DNA of 64,000 nt from Pseudomonas sp. CC120222-01a (lineage in GTDB: Bacteria > Pseudomonadota > Gammaproteobacteria > Pseudomonadales > Pseudomonadaceae): assembly GCF_003097235.1 (NCBI RefSeq), contig NZ_QEQQ01000009.1, forward strand, positions 62,001 through 126,000, read 5' to 3'. A program made the translations under genes and the position numbers. The number at the start of each line of letters is the position of its first letter. Within the stretch, counting starts at the first letter, position 1. The notes under the pieces are model-generated. The model ran no database searches. It saw nothing but the letters and a program-made list of their open reading frames with translations, and was not told the DNA's origin. Below, piece after piece: positions 60,172 to 64,000 of the stretch.

Positions 60172-61434
60172 ATGCCCATATCCAAAACATTGCGGTTGAT
60201 TGCCCTGACTGCAACCGGCCTGCTGCTGGTCCTGCTCTTCAAAGGGTGCGACGCCAGACAACCGCCAATGCAGCCCAAGACGCTCATCATCGGAATGGAC
60301 GGCGTGCAACTGCAGCACTATGAGCAACTGGGCGGCGATACTAACTTGCAAAAGCGCCTGATCTACGGCAAGGCCTATGCCGGAGGCATCAGCGGCCGCG
60401 CCAGCGAACAGGCGACTATCAGTGGGCCGGGCTGGATGACTTTGCTCACCGGGGTATGGGCCAACAAGCACGGGGTCATTTCCAATACCGAATCCTTGCG
60501 GGTCGACCCGCAGTTCCCCAGCTTGTTCAAACGACTGCGTGATGCCCTGCCGAACGCCTATCTCGCCAGCATCGTCAATTGGTCACCGATCAACACGGCC
60601 TTCCTGCTGGAAGACGCGCAAGGCAACAATGTGCGCGAAAGCGGCCTGAGCGATGAGCAGGTAACCGCCCGAACCCTGGAGATCCTCGAAAACACACCTG
60701 CCGACTTCACCTTCATTCAGCTTGATGAGCCCGATGAAATCGGCCACGCCAGTGGCTTCGGCCCGGCCTACCAGTTCGCACTGCGCGAAGCCGACGACAA
60801 GCTGGGGCGCCTGTTGGACAAAGTCGAGCAGCGTGCCTACAAGCACCCGCAGGAGGACTGGTTGGTGATCGTCTGTACCGACCACGGTCGTGATTACTGG
60901 GGCTCAGGCCATGGTGGTGTGACCGAGCAGGAGAAGACGGTGTTCATCGCCAGCAACAAGCCTTTGAACGAAGAGTTGAACCAACCGAGCACTCCAGAGG
61001 ACAACCCGGGCCCCAACAATTTGTATGGCTATGCAGCGCAGACATCGGTGGCCCCGACCGTGCTCCGGCACATGGGGCTCGACCTGCTGCCGGAATGGAA
61101 GCTCGATGGCACGCCGCTGCTGGGTGCAACCGGAGTACGCAAGGCACGGGCCATTGAAGGCGAAGCCAAGTTGCTGTGGAACAGCGATTCACAAGGCACC
61201 GTGACCATTCACAGAAATGGTCAGTTGGTCGCAACCGTGCAGGCCAACCTGCAGCAATGGACTGATCCGCAGGGCATGCGCCAGGCCAGCGACTATGTGC
61301 TCGAACTGGATGAGACACCCGTAGGGGTGCGCACCCGGCCAGTCAGCAAGCCATTCGTCATCGAGGAAAGCAGCAACTATGCACACGGGATCACCTGCAG
61401 GAACGAGCTAACTCGCTCCTGCAAATGGCCGTGA
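60172..61434 (+). CDS. Alkaline-phosphatase-superfamily phosphodiesterase/nucleotide pyrophosphatase
   Basis: An exported or membrane-anchored metal-dependent hydrolase, 420 residues. The hydrophobic N-terminal segment (about 7-24) ends in a Cys at 26, which lacks a good lipobox, so a membrane anchor or Sec signal is likely. Metal motifs are IIGMDGV (Asp43), SGPGWMTLLTG with candidate nucleophile Ser84, LDEPDEIGHASG and CTDHGRDYWGSGHGG. The frame reaches the stop through a REP-like hairpin, so the last 15 residues look acquired. Divergent from the GntR gene; the stop abuts hisC. The substrate is unknown. Confidence 0.85.
   Translation: MPISKTLRLIALTATGLLLVLLFKGCDARQPPMQPKTLIIGMDGVQLQHYEQLGGDTNLQKRLIYGKAYAGGISGRASEQATISGPGWMTLLTGVWANKHGVISNTESLRVDPQFPSLFKRLRDALPNAYLASIVNWSPINTAFLLEDAQGNNVRESGLSDEQVTARTLEILENTPADFTFIQLDEPDEIGHASGFGPAYQFALREADDKLGRLLDKVEQRAYKHPQEDWLVIVCTDHGRDYWGSGHGGVTEQEKTVFIASNKPLNEELNQPSTPEDNPGPNNLYGYAAQTSVAPTVLRHMGLDLLPEWKLDGTPLLGATGVRKARAIEGEAKLLWNSDSQGTVTIHRNGQLVATVQANLQQWTDPQGMRQASDYVLELDETPVGVRTRPVSKPFVIEESSNYAHGITCRNELTRSCKWP
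61396..61423. repeat. REP-like hairpin inside the 3' end of the phosphodiesterase gene
   Basis: TGCAGGAACGAG, a 4-nt loop, CTCGCTCCTGCA: one mismatch in 12 pairs. It resembles the GCAGGAGCGAGC-type REP of other Pseudomonas rather than the GTGGGAGC family seen elsewhere in the window. It ends 12 bp before the hisC stop and may act as a stop for both converging transcripts. Confidence 0.6.
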
Positions 61435-62484
61435 TCAGCTCAGCGCATCGACCAACGCCTGGTTCATGTCCGGCGTGCCAATGGTGATACGCAGGAACTG
61501 GGCGATCCGCTCCTGCTTGAAGTGACGCACGATCACGCCTTGTTCGCGCAGGCGTGCTGCCAACTGGGCCGCGTCCTGCTGCGGATGGCGGGCGAAGATG
61601 AAGTTGGCCGCCGATGGCAGCACTTCGAAGCCTTTTGCAACCAGCTGCTCGACCAGCGTTTCACGGCTGTCGATCACCTTGCGGCAGGTTTCCTCGAAGT
61701 AGGCTTGGTCTTCGAACGCCGCTGCCGCACCGACGATGGCCATGCGGTCGAGTGGATAGGAGTTGAAGCTGTTCTTGATCCGCTCCAGAGCCTCGATCAG
61801 GTCCGGATGGCCGACAGCCAGGCCGACGCGCAGCCCGGCCAGCGAACGCGACTTGGACAGGGTCTGGGTCACCAGCAGGTTGTCGTAGCGGTCCACCAGG
61901 CTGATGGCAGTTTCGCCACCAAAGTCGATGTAGGCTTCATCCACCACCACCACCGAATCGCGGTTGGATTGCAGCAGCTGCTCGATTGCTTGCAGCGGCA
62001 GCAGGCAGCCGGTTGGCGCGTTGGGATTGGGGAAGATGATCCCGGCGTTGGGCTTGGCGTAGTCGGAGATGCGGATCTGGAACTGCTCGTCCAGCGCCAC
62101 CTGCTCGAATGGAATGCCATACAGGCCGCAGTAGACCGGATAGAAGCTGTAGCTGACATCCGGGAACAGCAGTGGCCCGCGATCGTGCTGGAACAGGCCG
62201 TGGAAGATGTGCGCAAGCACTTCATCCGAGCCATTGCCGACAAAAACCTGGGCCGTGGTGACACCGTAATACTCGGCCACCGCCTGCTTGAGCCGATCAC
62301 TGTTCGGGTCCGGATACAGGCGCAGGTTGTCGTTCAGTTCGCCGCGCATGGCTTCCAGCGCCTTGGGCGACGGGCCATACGGGTTCTCGTTGGTGTTCAG
62401 CTTGACCAGGCGGGCCAGCTTGGGCTGCTCACCCGGCACGTAAGGCACCAGCGCCTTGACGAAGGGGCTCCAGAATCGACTCAT
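61435..62484 (-). CDS. hisC: Histidinol-phosphate aminotransferase
   Basis: PLP-dependent transaminase of histidine synthesis, 349 residues. The PLP lysine is Lys211 in [14 protein letters not shown], and the fold-type I signatures [24 protein letters not shown] and DEAYIDF are present. It lies 2 bp after hisD and is the last gene in hisG-hisD-hisC, the usual Pseudomonas order. It converges with the phosphodiesterase with no gap. Confidence 0.95.
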   Translation of the reverse strand: MSRFWSPFVKALVPYVPGEQPKLARLVKLNTNENPYGPSPKALEAMRGELNDNLRLYPDPNSDRLKQAVAEYYGVTTAQVFVGNGSDEVLAHIFHGLFQHDRGPLLFPDVSYSFYPVYCGLYGIPFEQVALDEQFQIRISDYAKPNAGIIFPNPNAPTGCLLPLQAIEQLLQSNRDSVVVVDEAYIDFGGETAISLVDRYDNLLVTQTLSKSRSLAGLRVGLAVGHPDLIEALERIKNSFNSYPLDRMAIVGAAAAFEDQAYFEETCRKVIDSRETLVEQLVAKGFEVLPSAANFIFARHPQQDAAQLAARLREQGVIVRHFKQERIAQFLRITIGTPDMNQALVDALS

Positions 62485-62486
62485 GC

Positions 62487-63812
62487 TCAGTTCCCCTTGT
62501 CTTGGGTCAGGATACGGTATTCAGCACTGCGGGCGTGGGCGGTCAGCGACTCGCCACGGGCCAGGACCGAGGCGGTGTGGCCGAGCTCGGATGCGCCCTG
62601 TTCGGAGCAGAAGATGATCGACGAGCGCTTCTGGAAGTCATACACCCCCAGCGGCGACGAGAAACGCGCGGTACCGGAGGTCGGCAACACGTGGTTGGGG
62701 CCAGCGCAGTAATCACCCAGCGCTTCGCTGGTGTGGCGACCCATGAAGATCGCACCGGCGTGGCGAATCTGTGGCAGCCAGGCTTGCGGGTCGGCGACCG
62801 ACAGCTCCAGGTGTTCGGGGGCAATGCGGTTGGCCACTTCGATGGCCTGCTGCATGTCGCGCACCTGGATCAGCGCGCCACGACCGTTGATTGACTTCTC
62901 GATAATCTCGGCACGCTCCATGGTCGGCAGCAACTTGTCGATGCTGGCGGCAACGCGGTCGAGGAAAGCGGCATCCGGGCTGACCAGGATGGCCTGGGCA
63001 TCTTCGTCGTGCTCGGCCTGGGAGAACAGGTCCATGGCGATCCAGTCCGGGTCGGTCTGGCCGTCGCATACCACGAGGATTTCCGACGGACCGGCGATCA
63101 TGTCGATACCGACCTGGCCGAACACGTGGCGCTTGGCGGTGGCTACGTAGATGTTGCCTGGGCCGACGATCTTGTCTACCTGTGGCACGCTTTCAGTGCC
63201 ATAGGCCAGGGCGGCTACGGCCTGGGCACCACCAACGGTGAACACCCGGTCGACACCGGCGATGCAGGCTGCGGCCAGCACCAGTTCATTGACCTCGCCA
63301 CGCGGGGTCGGTACCACCATCACCACCTCGGTGACGCCAGCGACCTTGGCCGGAATGGCGTTCATCAGCACCGACGACGGGTACGACGCCTTGCCGCCCG
63401 GCACGTACAGGCCGGCACGGTCCAGCGGAGTGACCTTCTGGCCGAGCACGGTACCGTCGGCTTCAGTGTACTGCCACGAGTCCTGCTTCTGCCGCTCGTG
63501 GTACAGGCGCACACGGTTGGCGGCTTTCTCCAGGGCTTCACGCTGGGCTTCGGTGATACGGGTCAGGGCCAGTTCCAGGCGCTCACGGCCGAGGATCAGG
63601 TCATCGATGCTTTTGGCGTCAACACCGTCGAAGCGCTGGGTGAATTCCACCAGCGCGGCGTCACCGCGCTCGCGCACGGCCTTGATGATGTCGAGCACGC
63701 GCTGGTTGACCGCGTCATCGGACACACTTTCCCAGCTCAGCAGATGATCCAGATGTCGGGCGAAATCCGGATCAGCAGCGTTGAGACGGGCAATTGCAGT
63801 GGACACGGTCAT
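62487..63812 (-). CDS. hisD: Histidinol dehydrogenase
   Basis: NAD-dependent zinc enzyme that oxidises histidinol to histidine. The 441 residues show [30 protein letters not shown], the substrate/zinc region [16 protein letters not shown] and DMIAGPSEI, the [12 protein letters not shown] stretch, and [21 protein letters not shown]. The ATG giving [10 protein letters not shown] is family-typical. It is 126 bp from the end of hisG. Confidence 0.96.
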   Translation of the reverse strand: MTVSTAIARLNAADPDFARHLDHLLSWESVSDDAVNQRVLDIIKAVRERGDAALVEFTQRFDGVDAKSIDDLILGRERLELALTRITEAQREALEKAANRVRLYHERQKQDSWQYTEADGTVLGQKVTPLDRAGLYVPGGKASYPSSVLMNAIPAKVAGVTEVVMVVPTPRGEVNELVLAAACIAGVDRVFTVGGAQAVAALAYGTESVPQVDKIVGPGNIYVATAKRHVFGQVGIDMIAGPSEILVVCDGQTDPDWIAMDLFSQAEHDEDAQAILVSPDAAFLDRVAASIDKLLPTMERAEIIEKSINGRGALIQVRDMQQAIEVANRIAPEHLELSVADPQAWLPQIRHAGAIFMGRHTSEALGDYCAGPNHVLPTSGTARFSSPLGVYDFQKRSSIIFCSEQGASELGHTASVLARGESLTAHARSAEYRILTQDKGN

Positions 63813-63938
63813 GGCGAGGGCCTCGATTATTAGCGAATGCTCAGGCGCCCTAGGCTACCAGTCCATCCGCGCGGGCACCCGAGAAAAATGGCTATGACGC
63901 GGATAGACGGGCGCGACAGCGAAGGCCGCGCGCAGAGG

Positions 63939-64000
63939 TCAATCGCGGTGTCGCGACTCGACTGCTTTGCGCAGCGTGTCGATCAGGCTCTGGATGCGGG
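63939..64000 (-). CDS. hisG: ATP phosphoribosyltransferase, C-terminal end only
   Basis: Twenty codons including the stop are present at the window edge. The translated tail (RIQSLIDTLRKAVESRHRD) agrees with the C-terminus of the short Pseudomonas HisG. It is the first enzyme of histidine synthesis and is upstream of hisD on the same strand. Confidence 0.85.
   Translation of the reverse strand, partial: RIQSLIDTLRKAVESRHRD

Overview
The window is about 64 kb of GC-rich chromosome from a Pseudomonas, most likely the Pseudomonas putida group. The protein sequences, the Entner-Doudoroff/glucose-uptake cluster with HexR and GtrS/GltR, the GtsABCD-OprB system, the arcDABC operon, the TyrR-type regulator beside a second glycine cleavage operon, and the P. 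putida-type REP pairs all point there. As far as I remember the P. putida KT2440 map, the gene order is largely collinear with it, from hisG to eda. No rRNA, tRNA, CRISPR array, insertion sequence or prophage was recognised.

Layout. (1) 1-1.9 kb: the end of an uncharacterised operon, with a coiled-coil protein and a small membrane protein. (2) 2.0-20.5 kb: glucose catabolism. This holds eda-pgl-zwf facing hexR; a hexose-6-phosphate mutarotase; oprB and gtsDCBA (outer-membrane porin plus ABC importer); an AGE-family sugar isomerase; the gtrS/gltR two-component system; glk-edd; and a divergent gap gene. HexR-type operators (TTGT, 7-8 nt, ACAA) are visible between edd and gap, and an imperfect one lies before zwf. 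(3) 20.7-26.3 kb: iron/heme, with a Fur box, ECF sigma factor, anti-sigma factor, TonB-dependent heme receptor (Hxu-like), heme oxygenase and a YbaN-like membrane protein. (4) 26.3-33.4 kb: arginine deiminase pathway, with two divergent antiporter paralogues, arcA, arcB, arcC and a DUF5064 gene. An ANR-type box sits about 41.5 bp before the inferred start of the arcD transcript. (5) 33.5-45.2 kb: a GcsR/TyrR-like sigma-54 activator, gltS, a DNase pyocin with its immunity gene, and gcvH-gcvP-sdaA-gcvT preceded by three 18-bp GcsR-like boxes and a -24/-12 promoter. (6) 45.6-57.4 kb: housekeeping genes (cspA, RDD protein, lptG/lptF, pepA, holC, valS, rlmF, hupN, ndpA, a GIY-YIG protein). (7) 57.4-64 kb: an NTF2-like protein, MFS transporter, GntR regulator, phosphodiesterase, then hisC, hisD and the end of hisG.

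How it works together. Glucose enters through OprB and GtsABCD, is phosphorylated by Glk, oxidised by Zwf and Pgl, and split by Edd and Eda; HexR senses the intermediate KDPG and GtrS/GltR provides a second layer of control. The most accessory part is the lower-GC pyocin/immunity pair at 36.5-38.8 kb, lodged between gltS and the gcv promoter region. It carries a homogeneous 30-bp tandem repeat. Nine inverted REP pairs are scattered between genes, four of them inside apparent operons. I did not find a clearly undescribed multi-gene system. The best leads are the GcsR/sigma-54 circuit, the pyocin, several strong unexplained palindromes and the REP distribution.
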